This document shows, piece after piece, positions 23,559 to 35,819 of a DNA stretch of 64,000 bases (within the stretch, counting starts at the first letter, position 1; each line of letters opens with the position of its first letter). The stretch lies in NCBI RefSeq assembly GCF_003473485.1, contig NC_053047.1:30118972-30182971 (forward strand). Direction: 5' to 3'. Below the pieces are notes generated by a model, which worked only from the letters and a program-made list of their open reading frames with translations, was not told the DNA's origin and ran no database searches. The position numbers were made by a program, and so were the translations under genes. This stretch comes from Medicago truncatula. Taxonomy: Eukaryota > Streptophyta > Magnoliopsida > Fabales > Fabaceae.

Positions 23559-24498
23559 AGGCACCAAACTCAATAGTATTATGGTGACCACCTTTTGATC
23601 TCCTTAAATATCTTCTCCCACCACATGTCTTTTGTTCTTTTATCTTCTTCTATTTCCTCAATCACCTTGCTTCATAACAGTACCATGTCGACCCCCATGG
23701 CATACATCTTGATGCCATTCCAACCCTCCATAAAGATTGAAGTCTGCAACACTTTCAGTTCAATACGAATAGCTAAAACACCCACAAAATTGTACTCCAA
23801 CTAATCCAACACCACTTTACATGGTAATACTTCCAAGGCATGGACCTCCCTTCCCTCTTTCAACCTCTCCATTCTCCATCACAATCTCCATTCCCCTCCA
23901 CCCTATCTACACACATATCTCGTGAACCTTTTCCTCTCTATCAAAATGAGCTTTATTCATTCACCCTTAGTATGTAGTTCCCCCACCTCATGTCACCCAA
24001 TTTTCGTTCCAACAACGCCGCGTCTACCACCTCTTTAAACTTTACAAATCCAAACGCCTTCCCTCATTTATCCACCTTCCTTGGAATGAAAACTTTGCCA
24101 ACCTTGCCATACCTCACAAACAGTTCCATATCCATTATCCTTGCTTTCGCCGAAATGATAATAAAGAAAAACAGTGTTGTGATTGTGTTCAGGTTGACTA
24201 CATAGCCACCCCCTCACCATACCGCCCGACCTCTCTCTTTTTCAAAGTTTTGAATGGTCCTTTCCCCCCGCACATTTTCTCTCACTATTTTATCTCTTAT
24301 GGTGTGAGAATAAAGGTCATATATAAAGCTTAAAAATAAGGCGTGACTAGAGTTTATAAAGAGACACTCCTCGTCTTATAAGTTAGAGTTTGTAAGAATC
24401 AGTTAGGTTCAATAAAGAAAACCTAATATAATATCAAAGTTTGTCGATTCAGATCATCGTTAATTTATATGTAGGCACCAAACTCAATAGTATTATGG
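23559..24498. repeat. 26-bp direct repeat flanking an 888-bp insert
   Basis: The sequence aggcaccaaactcaatagta plus ttatgg occurs at 23559-23584 and 24473-24498. The enclosed 888 bp include the L1 ORF1 remnant. No poly(A) tail is visible at either edge. Confidence 0.6.
23595..24205 (-). pseudogene. Degenerate L1-type LINE ORF1 fragment (RRM-like domain)
   Basis: Read on the - strand the fragment gives RYGKVGKVFIPRKVDK, then a stop, then GKAFGFVKFKEV and LERKLGDMRWGNYILRVN. This is the RRM-like RNA-binding fold typical of plant L1 ORF1 proteins (…VFIP.K.DKWG..FGFVKF). Further stops follow, then VGVLAIRIELKVLQTSIFME and YAMGVDMVLL, the downstream part of ORF1. No ORF2 (endonuclease/reverse transcriptase) follows. 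Non-functional. Confidence 0.65.
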
Positions 24499-25617
24499 CT
24501 TTGTTTGGTAAAAATAACGGATAGTTTATAAGCTAGTTGATAGCTTATAGTTTATAGCTGATAGTTTATGGCTGATGACTGATAGTTGATAAGCTAATTA
24601 AAGTGTTTGGTAAAATTAGTGATTCAACTAGCTGATAAATGTAAAATGACATAAAATGATATTTTTATTTCTAATAAAATTATTAAATTATGTTCTTAGT
24701 ATATATTTTATATATTATTAAATTATTATTTTTCTCTTTCAAAAAAATATTAATTTTTTGTTATAGTTTTATTTTAAATTCAAGTATAAAAATTTATTTT
24801 AAAACAAAAATTGTTACAAGAAAAAAAAATCGTAACAAAGCATTGAAAACATACATCTCAACAACGTAATACATGATAAATTATGCTTAAAAGTAGTAAG
24901 CTCGAGTAGATGTGTAATACCCCGTTACCCAAAAGCAGTAAAATAGCATAAATACATCAGAGTAATTTCACAACGGGCATGCTACATTGTAAATTCAAAA
25001 TTCTTAAATAGAAAATAAAACTATTTAATTCAACATCAGTCATAACTTCAAGATAATGCAGCGGAAAGTTTTGCATTTCAATAACACCCACAACGATTTA
25101 AATCTCCAACAATATCCTGGCATTAAGCCTAAACAACAAAAGTCAACCAACAAAGGGCCACATCATCAAGTTCCAAAAATTGATATATAGGAGGAAAACA
25201 ACAATAAAATAATATAGATATTCTCATCCCACGTATCAGAGCCCTAGACACGACAATGAGCCACCACCAACTACTCAGGATCACCTGCAAGTTACCCATA
25301 GGAAGGACAACGTTTTCAAGCAGAAGGGGTGAGATTCACAACAATAAATATAGATGTTAAAATCATCAATTGAATCTAACACCCTAATCAACAACACATT
25401 ATCTTGTAAACATATATATGTATAAGTCACAAGCAACAACAACATCAACAATACACCATAATCACAATGGATATAAATATATAACACATATTCAACACCA
25501 ACATCATCTATCAGATAATAACCGAAATCAACAACCAAGACTCATGCAAATGACATGACCACTGCTAAGACACCATCTTAGACTTCTTAATGAAATGCAA
25601 TTATGCATGTGGTACCA

Positions 25618-25735
25618 ATCAGGACCGAGGCCCTCACCGCTTTTGAATGGTTAAAGCATTCATCAGGACCGAAGCCCTCACCGCTGTTGAGCAACTAGTA
25701 CTCCAGGACCGAAGCCCTCACCGCTGTTTTATGCA
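25618..25735. repeat. Three-copy tandem repeat (caggaccgaagccctcaccg)
   Basis: Three near-identical cores caggaccga(g/a)gccctcaccg, each followed by ct(t/g)tt, about 50 bp apart. They are much richer in GC than their surroundings. Confidence 0.8.
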
Positions 25736-25775
25736 TATGCAATGGACCTACTTGTGTATATCTACATACAACTGA

Positions 25776-26070
25776 CACTACTAGAAAAATTGAAATTGGA
25801 GACGGGCGAAATCCGTCTCTAAAATACAAGATTTCCGTCACTAAATGGATTAGAGACGGAACCAGAGACGGATCAGGTTCTGTCGTTGAATCTGTGGTCT
25901 CTAAGCTTGTTAGAGACGGAATTTATATTTCCGTCTCCAATTAGACACGGAATTTTCCGTCTCTGACATCAAATATCTGTCACTCACATGTGATACCGAA
26001 ACAAAAAAAAATCCGTCTCTAATGCAAATAATTCCGTCTCTAATAGTAATATATTTTTTTTTTTTTAAAT
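25776..26070 (+). mobile_element. CACTA (En/Spm) transposon end
   Basis: Starts with the terminal motif cactactagaaaaat. It is followed by a dense array of sub-terminal repeats in both orientations (tccgtctctaa, ttagagacggaa), the transposase-binding layout of CACTA elements. The matching right terminus (tttttctagtagtg) was not found, so only one end is called. The sequence to about 27300 is AT-rich without coding signal. Confidence 0.7.
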
Positions 26071-27891
26071 ATTAATTTTCACATTGGCAGTTTCCAAACC
26101 TGCATATAAACTTGCTTCAGATTAGATAATGGTCCAATAAAATTTATCTTAACATCATAAAATAAATTATTTAATTACACCATCTTAATTAAGCTTCACA
26201 TATCACATTCTATATAATGTATAGCCCATAGTAAATGTACAAACAAGATTTCCATCAAACTTGTTGAAGTAACATTGGTAAGTCAAGACCTATACAATCT
26301 AAAAAATAGTTACAACACCAAAATGAATGCCGTTTTTAATACCCTGCAAAAAACAAAAACAAGAAAACAACAATGAGCATACATACCTAACAAGGCATAT
26401 ATATTTTGCATGGCAGATAGATATTCTATATTCTTTGGCACATGAAGTAAGACTGTTCTACTAGTGTAATATTAACAACAACAACAACACATGCATGAGC
26501 TACTTGACTAGAGATATAGACTATCAAGTAATCAACTACTTGGCAACCATATAGGCCTTATTTGTAGAATCAATTGCAGCATGTAATGGCATGTTGCCAT
26601 ATTTTCAAGTTCCGTCATTGTAAAGCAAATTATAGTTAAGAAACATAACTTCATAATAAAATATATACCTTAGATGCATACCCCAATTGTTTGCCTCTAA
26701 CAGGGAGTCGTTTATGCTACTGCTTTTTTGTTCTAACGTTCATCTATGTTCATTGTACTAAGCTTGTCCTTGACTTATACAAATGATGGTGAATATCCAG
26801 CTTGATACCCCTGCTGAACATGAACATTGCAATTGATCAAACTAATGAATGTTAAAATTGACCTAAAACAAAACAATTTTAACTTGCTTACCTTATCAGT
26901 GGTAGTCTTGGTCTTCTCCTCAATTGTATTATCACTCCAAGCTACATGGAATCAAATTTCCCTTGTAAAAAAATAAGCCACAATGAATAACTTTTCATAT
27001 CGCAACACCAACCACTGAAATGTTAACTCATCAGCAACTAAGTTAGTATGAAAAATCTAAAGTTTAGATTTCATACTAAATTAAATTGAAAAGATTACCA
27101 CACTAGAACTGAACGATTATAAGTAAAATCCAGAAATTCCATTGCAACACTCTATTGGCAGTTAGACACATAAACTCCAGAACAATACCTTATGAAAAGA
27201 TGACCACAATAGACATTAAAAAAGCAAGTCCAATTAACTCCCCCAAACTCCTAATAACTCCAATTAATTCCGCAAACACCAAAATAATTAATATTTCATA
27301 CTTATTCTAATTATTATTAAATAAACCATATAATAAAATAATACACCACATGAATCACCCAAAAATCACATATACACAAATATATGCATATATATACTCC
27401 GCATAAATCACCAAACATCATATATAATAATATATATATATATACTCCACATATTAAAATAATTAAATAAATAACTAGGGCGTTACAAGATGAATATATG
27501 AAAAATATGCTCAAAAAATATGCTCGAGTAGTTTTTATTTATTTGAAGAGTACTCGAGTAGTTGAGTTGTACTAAATTGGAAGTATATAGGAACTGGAAA
27601 CGTAGGAACAAAAAAATATAGAGGGAAAACATAGAAAACGTAATAAATGTGTTTTAATATATAAAGGGTAAGAGTGGGTTTTAATTAAAATGATAAGCGT
27701 AAAAATGGAAGAAAAGATGATAAGCTATAAGCTATAAGCTCAAACGCTACTTGGAATAGCGTCTGAAAAATAGCTTATAAGCTCGTGAAATAAGCTATAA
27801 TCTCGTGGTGAAAAGACAAACAGAGTTTTTTTTGGTCAAACGAGCTTATAAGCTATAAGCTCGTTTGATGGCTTTACCAAACAGACCCTAT

Positions 27892-28670
27892 GGCCCCGTT
27901 TGGATAAACAGCTTATAGCATTAGGATTTATAACATTAGAGCTTACATCATAAGCTCTTATACTTTATAAGCTATTTATGTTTGGATATGTACACAAAAA
28001 AGTACTTACATAAATTGAAGTGTTTGGATGTGACATTACATAAGCAATTATCGAAATTTTAAATATTTTTAATTTATCAAAAAAATCAAAGAATGGAACC
28101 ACAATATCAAGATTTTTTTTTTGATAAAATTAATCAAGATGTAAAAAAAAATATTATAATAAATTAATTATAATTATATATATAGTCGTTCTTAAAAAAA
28201 TATCAATACTCATAGAAGACAAAATTAACACTAGATAAGTATATAGTTACGTAACAAAAAAAATATTCATATAGAAAAAAAATATTAAAATTCAGTTTCA
28301 TTTTGTTACGTAACAAAAAAATAATAAAAATCTTCCTTCAAAAAAAAAACTTAGTTACGTGTGTTAATTTAGTAAGATAAATATATAACAATTTTGTTAC
28401 TCATGCACTGCCAAAGATAACTAACATTATAATTAAAATATATGTTTTGAAAAAGTGGATCCAGAGAGAATCGAAGGAGGTTACATAAATTCATAAGCTC
28501 CTTGTTAAGCCGGAGGGTAAGCTGAAAAGTTAGGCTTATTAAAATATGGCATAAGCAGCTTATGAAACTATGATAAGCTATTTTTATCTATTTACCCAAA
28601 CACCTTTAAAAAGGCTTATGGGAGTAGATAAACCCACATAAGCTCAAAATAAATCGATCCAAACGGGGCC
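27892..28670. mobile_element. 779-bp MITE with ggccccgtttggat ends
   Basis: Perfect 14-bp terminal inverted repeats ggccccgtttggat / atccaaacggggcc, flanked by TAT (27889-27891 and 28671-28673). It directly abuts the element ending at 27888. Three-bp target duplication and GG..TTTGG ends suggest a Tourist/PIF-Harbinger-type MITE. Confidence 0.8.
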
Positions 28671-29049
28671 TATGTATATGAGGGTGTATTGAAAAAACTA
28701 AATCTCACATGTTACTCCTTCTAAATGAGAATAAACTGTGTTTTTTTCAAACAAAATTGTAAATATAAAGGGGTATGATTTTACGAAAATGACTAAGGAG
28801 CTATGACTGATTTGGCAGATTTAGATTCCTATATTATATACCCATTTGTGTGGTACTTCGTTATGTCATAATATAAGAATTATACAATATATATATAAGA
28901 TCCAGCTGTATAGATATAATAATCTACATCCATAATAGTTGTTCTCTTAAAAAAAAATTGGGTCTTAATTTTATGCTAGATTTATAGAAGCCCACTAGGG
29001 TGGAAAATAGTAGTGTTTTAACATAAATTTTCTTGAATTTAAAAGAGTA

Positions 29050-29510
29050 CATGTTTCAGATTGGGTCGGGACCAATCTCTGATTGGATTTGGTACCCTTC
29101 AAAGCTTATATGTAGGCCGACCATAACATAGATTCACCTAAAAAAGATTAAATCAAGGCTCTACATGATGATCTAAACTGTTTAAAACAAATCAAATGAT
29201 GACCTCTTCTAATCTATTTATAAATGTTCCTCGTGGACAGTTGTCTAGCCAACGGTTCAAGGGCTGAAAATCCTAAACCTATTCTATAAATATTAACTCA
29301 TGGTATTGATCCAGGTACATTCACTTTTTATCTCTAGGCACCTCTATCACCCACAATGCTTATTGACTTAACCGTCTTAGTGTGTACGGTTACACCACCT
29401 GCATCCACTAGAGAAGAATGTTTCTACTGACGAAGGATAAACACTTAATGGTCAATCATCACCACCATCCAAAGATCTAATTAGATCTAGGAGGTCAATA
29501 CATATGCAGA
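29050..29510 (+). mobile_element. Tat/Ogre-like LTR remnant
   Basis: The order ttctataaatatt, ttgacttaaccgtcttagtg, tacggttacaccacctgcat mirrors the R/U5 wording of Tat/Ogre LTRs. No ends or internal domains are visible. Confidence 0.4.
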
Positions 29511-30660
29511 ACACAAATTTGATAGATGAACTTCTCACGACAAGAAATTTAATATTTTGCAACACCTAATCTGTGACCCTTGCCTCAAAATTGCCTCTGA
29601 GTACACCTTTGACCTAATTGTTTTCCTCACTCATGCCTTCTCAATTTCACTCTCTCTGTCCCCAAATTTAAAATTCTAAAACATCCAATTTCAATTTCAC
29701 TCTATATAAAACCTATCCTCCCAATTTCATCTCAAAAAATGATTATTTTATGGCAACTTTTAAACAATTTTATCTCTTATACTTACATCGTGTTATTCCC
29801 CATCTTCAATTTTTCACTTTATTCTTCTTGACCAAGAGAGAAAAAAAAAACTTAATATCACCCTCAATTTTTAAAGAGATTATTTGAACAACCAATTTAA
29901 TTAATAATTTATTTGACAACCATATATTTATAAAGAAGAAGAAACTACACAAAAGAAGAAACTATACGAAAAATCAAAATAATAGAGAAATAAAATAAAA
30001 ATATAATATGAGTGAAAATGTTGGTACAAATATGATTTCTCATTTCTAAAACCCTTAAAGCTCAATCTCTTCACTCATCCTCGTTCTTCTCTCACGCTGC
30101 GACAAAACCTGCCTCTCCACCAGCCACGCCACCGTGCCTCATCGGCGAGCGTGGAAGAAACGCCTCAACCTACTTTTTCTCTCGTGCTGAGACAAAACCT
30201 TCTTCGTCACTTCGCGATTCTTCTCCGTCGTGATTATTCTAATTTCTAGTTCGTGACTCTTTTTTCCTTTTCACGTTGAAGACTCACAATCTGTAAGAAA
30301 AAGTTCAGCTTTTCCTCTTTTTATTTTTATTTTACTGTTGTTTTAATCTATTTTATGATAAAGATGTTTTGTTTCAGTGTTTTGAATAATGGGTAGTTAG
30401 TTATGTATGCAATTTCATGTTTCATTGTTTTTTATTTTGAGTTGAATTGAAATTGGAGCTTCATGAAATAGCATGTTGGATTGTTGGAGTTAGAAAGATT
30501 TGATTTTGAATTGTTTGAGTATGCTTTGTTTGTTTGTTCCAAATTTCTAGTGACCCTTTGATTTCTTTTTGTGTTTTTTGTTTGGTTTTTGATGGGCATG
30601 GCTTAATATGATGAATTTGTTGTAAAGAAGATTGTTTTTTGATAGCTTTATTGATGCTTA

Positions 30661-30870
30661 GGGCCCGTTTGGATTGATTAATTTTTGAGCTTATGCAGAA
30701 TAGCTTATGCAAATAAATAAGTTTTGATATATTATTCATAAGCTTGTCAATGTAGTTTATGAAATAACAACTTATGAAGATAGAATTTTCGTTCGCAAGA
30801 ACTTATGAATTAACATAAAAGCTTATTCATTCGCATAAGCTATTTTTCATAAGCCAATCCAAAAGGGCCC
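30661..30870. mobile_element. Tourist-like MITE in BCD1 5' intron
   Basis: Terminal repeats gggcccgtttggattg / caatccaaaagggccc, flanked by TTA at 30658-30660 and 30871-30873. Confidence 0.8.
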
Positions 30871-30939
30871 TTAGAGTGCTGACATGAGCTGTGCTGTTAA
30901 TTATGGATTGCGTAAAATAGTTGTTTGTTCAGATTTTAT

Positions 30940-31150
30940 GATGGGTTTGCTGAAAATAGTTGTTGTTATGAGTAGTGTTGTAGATTATGGATTGTGAAAA
31001 ATAGTTGTTTGTGCAAAGTTCGCCATGCTATGGAAGATATTGTTCTGCAATAGCCTTGTCAACAGTTTCTACCAAATATTGTATTGTGGAACAATAGCAA
31101 TTTGTTGAAATTCTGCTACGCTATGGTGCTACTATTTGACAGCAATGGTC
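30940..31150. repeat. 'AATAGCG' dispersed repeat, third copy
   Basis: Contains gattgtgaaaaatagttgtt, gtggaacaatagcaatttg, attctgctacgctatgg and ctatttgacagcaatgg. It lies in the BCD1 5' UTR intron. Confidence 0.5.
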
Positions 31151-31619
31151 TTAAATGGATAGGCCCATTTTATAGTAGCTTCACTTTTGCAAATTTTTTA
31201 ATTTTTTTTTATTCTCTTTAAAAAGTTTTCGTAAATTAACGGTTTTTGTAGAAGTGAATTGATAGAAAGTCTGAAAAAATTGGTATGTGGAGACTATTTT
31301 CAAGTTTTTTAATTGAAAAAAATTGATTGTGGAAGCTGATTTAGTGGAAACTAGTTTGTTAATTTTGCGGTTTGACTTTTAATTTTTAATTGAGTAAATA
31401 TGGATGATCATGAAATAGCATGTTGGACTGCTGGAGTTAGCGAGATGTGATTTTGAATTGTTTGAATAGGATTTGTTTGTTTGTTTTTTCCAATGACCTT
31501 TTTAATTCATTTCTTTACTTTTGGTTTGGTTTTGTGTTGGGTTTGACTTAATATGATGGAATTTCCTAAAAGATTGTCTTTGGATAGCCTTGTCGATACA
31601 CAAGAGTGGTGTAATGAAC

Positions 31620-31860
31620 CGTGTTTACAATCATGAACTGTGAAAAATTAAGAGTGGTGTGATGAACTGTGTTTTCAATTGTCGATTGTGAAAAATAGTT
31701 GTTTGTTCAATTTTGGTACGTTACGGCAGCTGTACCCGTGCAATAGCTGACATGACATGACAACATTTTGTGTTAAATAGCGTATAGCGGAACAATTGCA
31801 ATTTGTTTAAATTTTGTTACGCTATATGGCATATGCCCTTTTACTTGACAGCACTGGACA
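31620..31860. repeat. 'AATAGCG' dispersed repeat, fourth copy
   Basis: Contains attgtgaaaaatagttgttt, aaatagcgtatagcggaaca, ttttgttacgctatatgg and acttgacagcactgg. It is in the same intron as the previous copy. Confidence 0.5.
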
Positions 31861-32413
31861 TGCGTGGATAGGCCCATTTTAGATTAAAGAAGATTAGCTT
31901 CTAAGTTATGTATGCAAATTGTATCAATTTAATAAGAGTTTTTGATTCTTATGTGAAGTTTTTAATAAATTTATACGTGTTGAGAAGTTAAACGCAAGAA
32001 CATCCGAAAAAACTGATCTATGGAAAACTAATTTCAAGTATTTAGCCTGTGTAATATGATAGCCTATTGTTTAAAAAACTCATTGATATTTGAAGATTCT
32101 TTTAATTTAGTTATGATAATAAAGACACTTGTTTCAGTGTTTTAAAGATGGGTAATTGAGTGTCCAAATTCGTGTTTCATTGTTTATATTTTCAACTGAA
32201 ATACGGAGGATCATGAAATAGCATGTTGGACTGTTGGAATCAGTAAAATGTGATTGATATGTCTTGATATTTGAAAGTTTGTTATGTAATTCTTTGTTGG
32301 TTGCTTGTGCAGCGTGGCGATCCTTGATGCATGAAAAGAATTGAGATTGAAGTCATTCACATCAAAACAAACCGCCCTATTCTAAATACGGATATTTTCT
32401 TGTAAGAATCAAC

Positions 32414-35295
32414 ATGTCTACTTCAGTGTCCCAAAGAAAAGAACAAGTAGAGAACGTTTCCATTAAAGCTATCCCTAAAGGGCTAACCAAATGTGAAGAA
32501 TGCAAATCGAACCCATCAAAATACAAGTGCCCTGGTTGCTCGATACAATCATGCAGTCTTCCTTGTGTAAAAGCTCACAAAACGCGTACTGGGTGTACTG
32601 GAAAGAGGAACCAGACTCAGTTTGTTCCCATTTCTCAGTTTGATGACAGTATCTTATTATCGGGTACTTACTCTTCAAACTTTGTGTTATGTTATGTATG
32701 CCTTTGAATCTTGAGAACCTTTATCTAGTACCGACATTACAGATTGTAGGCATGTCTGACATGTGTCAGTGTCTGAAACGACACAGACACATGTGGTTAC
32801 ATTTAATCACTTCCATTATTTAAAATAATTACCAGTGCCTATGTATTAGTGTCAGAGTTGTATTTGATGTCCTTGTATGTGTTGATGCTTTTACAGTTTT
32901 TTCGCCTAGTTGGCTGCATAAGTGCAAGAAATTTTACTTCCTGTTTGCTATTATCTGAGTCAACCAAAAGGACCTGTCATATTTGGATCCTTGGATATTT
33001 TACAGAAGTGTTTTTTATTTTAAATGTCAATGTTTTTATTTGGATTATGTTTTGAGCCCTTTGGAATTATACATATTTAAAATTTGCCATGTTTCTTGTT
33101 ATTGTTTTGAAATTGTCATAAATGTGATTCTTAATTCCCTTATATTTATTTTGTTCTTTTCTCCATCTAGATTATAATTTGCTGGAGGAAGTGAAGAGGG
33201 TGGCTGAAGCTGCTTCAAGAACGAGAACTAAGTTAGGCTTGTATACATATTTTAAGTTACCTCATTATCTCAAAAGCCTACAACATGCTGCTGGAAGCCG
33301 GAGCACAAAATTATTATTTCTCCCTAATGGAATGTCAAAAAGAGAGAATAATCGGTCTCGATATGACCATAGGTATTTTTTCGTTTTTCACAACAACAAA
33401 TTTCTTTGTTGTTTCAGGAGTATAGTACATACATAAGAGAAAATTCTTCCTAACGAATTATTAATTTCTTATTTATTTTTAACTTTTTGTGTATACATGA
33501 TATGTAATATACAAATGACCTCTTTGTATTAACTTATTTATCTACTAACATAACTACTTGTGATGCTGTTTCAGACAGCTTATTAAAACAGCTTATGAGT
33601 ATGACATGTCTATAAGTTCTCAAAGATAACTTATTAAAATAACTTATAGTTTATAATATAGAAACAATTTGATTTTTTTTATATATTGTTACAGAAATAG
33701 ATTATACATAAACACTTATATGATAATAGTTTAAGCTATAAACTCTTAATTAAGTTGTTTACCCAAACAGGGCCAAAGTGGCTGTGTGCTGCTTAGACTG
33801 TTTAATTTTTTTATTTAGTTGTGGCTTCTTCTTAATGCATTGATGCCAGAAGGAGATTTGGATTATAAGAATGTTTCATATTTAGATAACTATGGTGGAA
33901 GCTTTTGTTTCTAATAAATCACAAATATGGTTCTGTTATGCTTTCAGGAAGAAGTCTATACATTGGACAATAGAATTGCGTTTTCACTCGACAAAGGTTG
34001 TTTTACACGATCACGGGTAAGCGACTTTGATGATATCTTTGATTTGGAGTCAGATGCTATACCATATCATCTTATAGCATGCTTAAGAATTTAGAGGATA
34101 GAATTTTGAATGGACATTACACTCATTTATTTCAGAGTTAATGAAAATACAAGCTTTCGCTCCATTCTAGAGAAACACCTCAAACCAAGTCCTTGGAACC
34201 ATCAACTAAAGGAATTTTGCGATGACCAATTGGATTGTCTCAAGCTCTTCATCCGTAAATACCCAAAGGTGGGTTTCTCGACTCCTTTTCCATATTTTTT
34301 AACAGTCATTTTTGTAGAAAAAAAATATTTTTATAATGTCATTTTCAAAGTTCAATGCAACATTAACTATTGTTTTGGCAATATACCGTTAACTAATTAT
34401 TGCAGAGAGAAAAACAGGTGAAAAGTGATAATAAATAGTTAAGGGTATTACGGGAAACAAATTAGTATTTCTATCAAAAGTTACAAAATTTATTGGTTTT
34501 ATTGATGTGTAAATAATTTAAACCGATAGGTATATAGGAACTGAGGGAGTACCTTTATGTGGTTGAAATCCGGTATAATAGCTGGCAGACTCTTAGGTCA
34601 TTGATTGGCTACATCAAGATTTTACTTTTTTTTTTGTTATAAATTTCTTCTTGTTCATGGTAATACAGGGTCCCAAGTCACCCTTCAAAGAGTTGGATAT
34701 GAATGCACCAATTAAACAACAATTGGGAAATGTAGTCATTTTGGAGTATCCTGTTGTCTTTGTTTTCTTGCCGTCTCACAGTATCAATTTCGAAGTTATT
34801 AAGAAGGTCAATCCTAGTTTACCTAAATCACTTCCGAAAGATAGTGAGGTTAACCTTAGTCCGGAAGGTGTTTCATTTCGAGAAGAAGTAATAGAAGATG
34901 ACAACAACTCTGATGATCCTAAGGTTTTTGATCTCATGAAGGACATTGAGTTAAGTTCATCACATCAAGTGCTTACCGAAAATATGAATTCTGAGAAAGT
35001 ACCAAATGATTCATTAGATAAACCAGTGTTTGAAGAGGACAATGATGGTAATCTTTCACCTGCATCTCTGATGGACAAGGAACTAGAAAAATTGTCTGAA
35101 GATGTGGCATTTGACTTTGATGAAGATTTTATGGACGATGCCTATTCTGATCTTATGTCTCACTTGAATCCTGAAGACTTTCTCAATTTTGATAATGAAT
35201 TTGCTGAGAAGGATGTAAACGAAATAGATTTTTGCCGTGTCATTGATGAGTTTCCCATGCCAGAGGAATTAGAGGAGGGGGAAATTCAAGAGTGA
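32414..35295 (+). CDS. BCD1/ZNHIT6-like HIT zinc finger protein (box C/D snoRNP assembly)
   Basis: Coding exons 32414-32663, 33171-33372, 33948-34016, 34136-34268 and 34669-35295 join in phase to 426 residues. A 5' UTR exon ends at 30292 and a 2.0 kb leader intron runs to the acceptor at 32312. BCD1 is a nuclear assembly factor needed for stable box C/D snoRNAs. The HIT finger has C27-x2-C30-x8-C39-x2-C42-x4-C47-x3-C51-x3-H55-x5-C61. It is followed by the conserved BCD1 region (YFKLPHYLKSLQ, HWTIELRF, FCDDQLDCLKLFIRKYPK, ILEYPVVFVFLP). The last exon adds an acidic low-complexity tail ending PEELEEGEIQE. Leader and second introns carry MITEs and dispersed repeats. The assignment rests on the finger and motif order. 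Confidence 0.9.
32745..32885. repeat. MITE-like 'gtgtc..gacac' repeat, second copy
   Basis: Contains gacatgtgtcagtgtctgaa, acacagacacatgtggttac and atttaatcac, close to 19379-19482. It lies in a BCD1 intron. Confidence 0.45.
33561..33774. repeat. Partial MITE in BCD1 intron
   Basis: The right end acccaaacagggcc matches the 1853-2126 element, with the same aagct/agcttat interior. The left end is degraded (gatgctgtttcagacagctt). Confidence 0.45.
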
Positions 35296-35734
35296 TTGGT
35301 AGTTTTTAGCTACTTCCATTGAAAAATCGAGGAGAAAATGAGAAACATTGTCAGTGCAACGGTGTGACGAATCGTATCATTTCTATAAAGACCATGTTGT
35401 TGCTCATAGCCAATTCAGGTCAAATTTTGGTACTGAATTATTTTATTTTTGTTTGTCAACAGTTTTCAAGAGAAATTTACTACAATTTCATGGATCTTTT
35501 TCCAAGTTTTGTCCTAGGCAAATTAAACATTGTATTATTAATTTATTATCATTTAATGGATACATCGATGTTTTGCCAATTTGATTTGCTTTAGTTGTTT
35601 CAATTTCAGTTATATCTAACACCTTTCAATCATATTGAAGAAGTATCTTCATTTGAGTTAGTTCTAAACATATCATTGATGATTGTGTACTTGAAATAGT
35701 TTTAGTGTTTGCCTAGATGATCTAGGTTGGTATG

Positions 35735-35815
35735 ACAAATACAACAACTAAGCCTTATACCACTAAATGGGGTCGGCTACATGGATCAAATGACGTCATT
35801 GTGTTCTATCGGGTG
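35735..35815 (-). mobile_element. 3' tip of an RTE-type LINE
   Basis: It reads aacaactaagccttatacca, ctaaatggggtcggctacat, ggatcaaatga. This is the reverse complement of the RTE-LINE tail seen at 52010-52055 (gcagccgacctcacttagtg, ggataaggtttggttg). Only the terminal ~80 bp are present. Confidence 0.6.
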
Positions 35816-35819
35816 TTAT

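Larger units (their letters stand above)
24913..27487 (-). mobile_element. Solo-LTR-like insertion (about 2.6 kb) with 5-bp target duplication
   Basis: Bounded by tgtaataccccgttaccc at the left and tagggcgttaca at the right, with exact 5-bp duplications agatg at 24908-24912 and 27488-27492. On the - strand it runs TGTAACGCCC...GGGGTATTACA, the form of gypsy chromovirus LTRs. No protease, RT or integrase is visible, so it is a solo LTR or a non-autonomous element. It contains a tandem repeat and a CACTA end. Confidence 0.65.
24497..27888. mobile_element. MITE-type element opened by a nested LTR insertion
   Basis: The left end ggctttgtttggtaaa and right end tttaccaaacagaccc are inverted repeats. 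TAT flanks both sides (24494-24496 and 27889-27891). The interior next to each end is rich in ataagct/agcttat. All of 24913-27487 is a later insertion, so the MITE itself is about 0.8 kb. A truncated relative of the right half is at 61725-61893. Confidence 0.65.
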
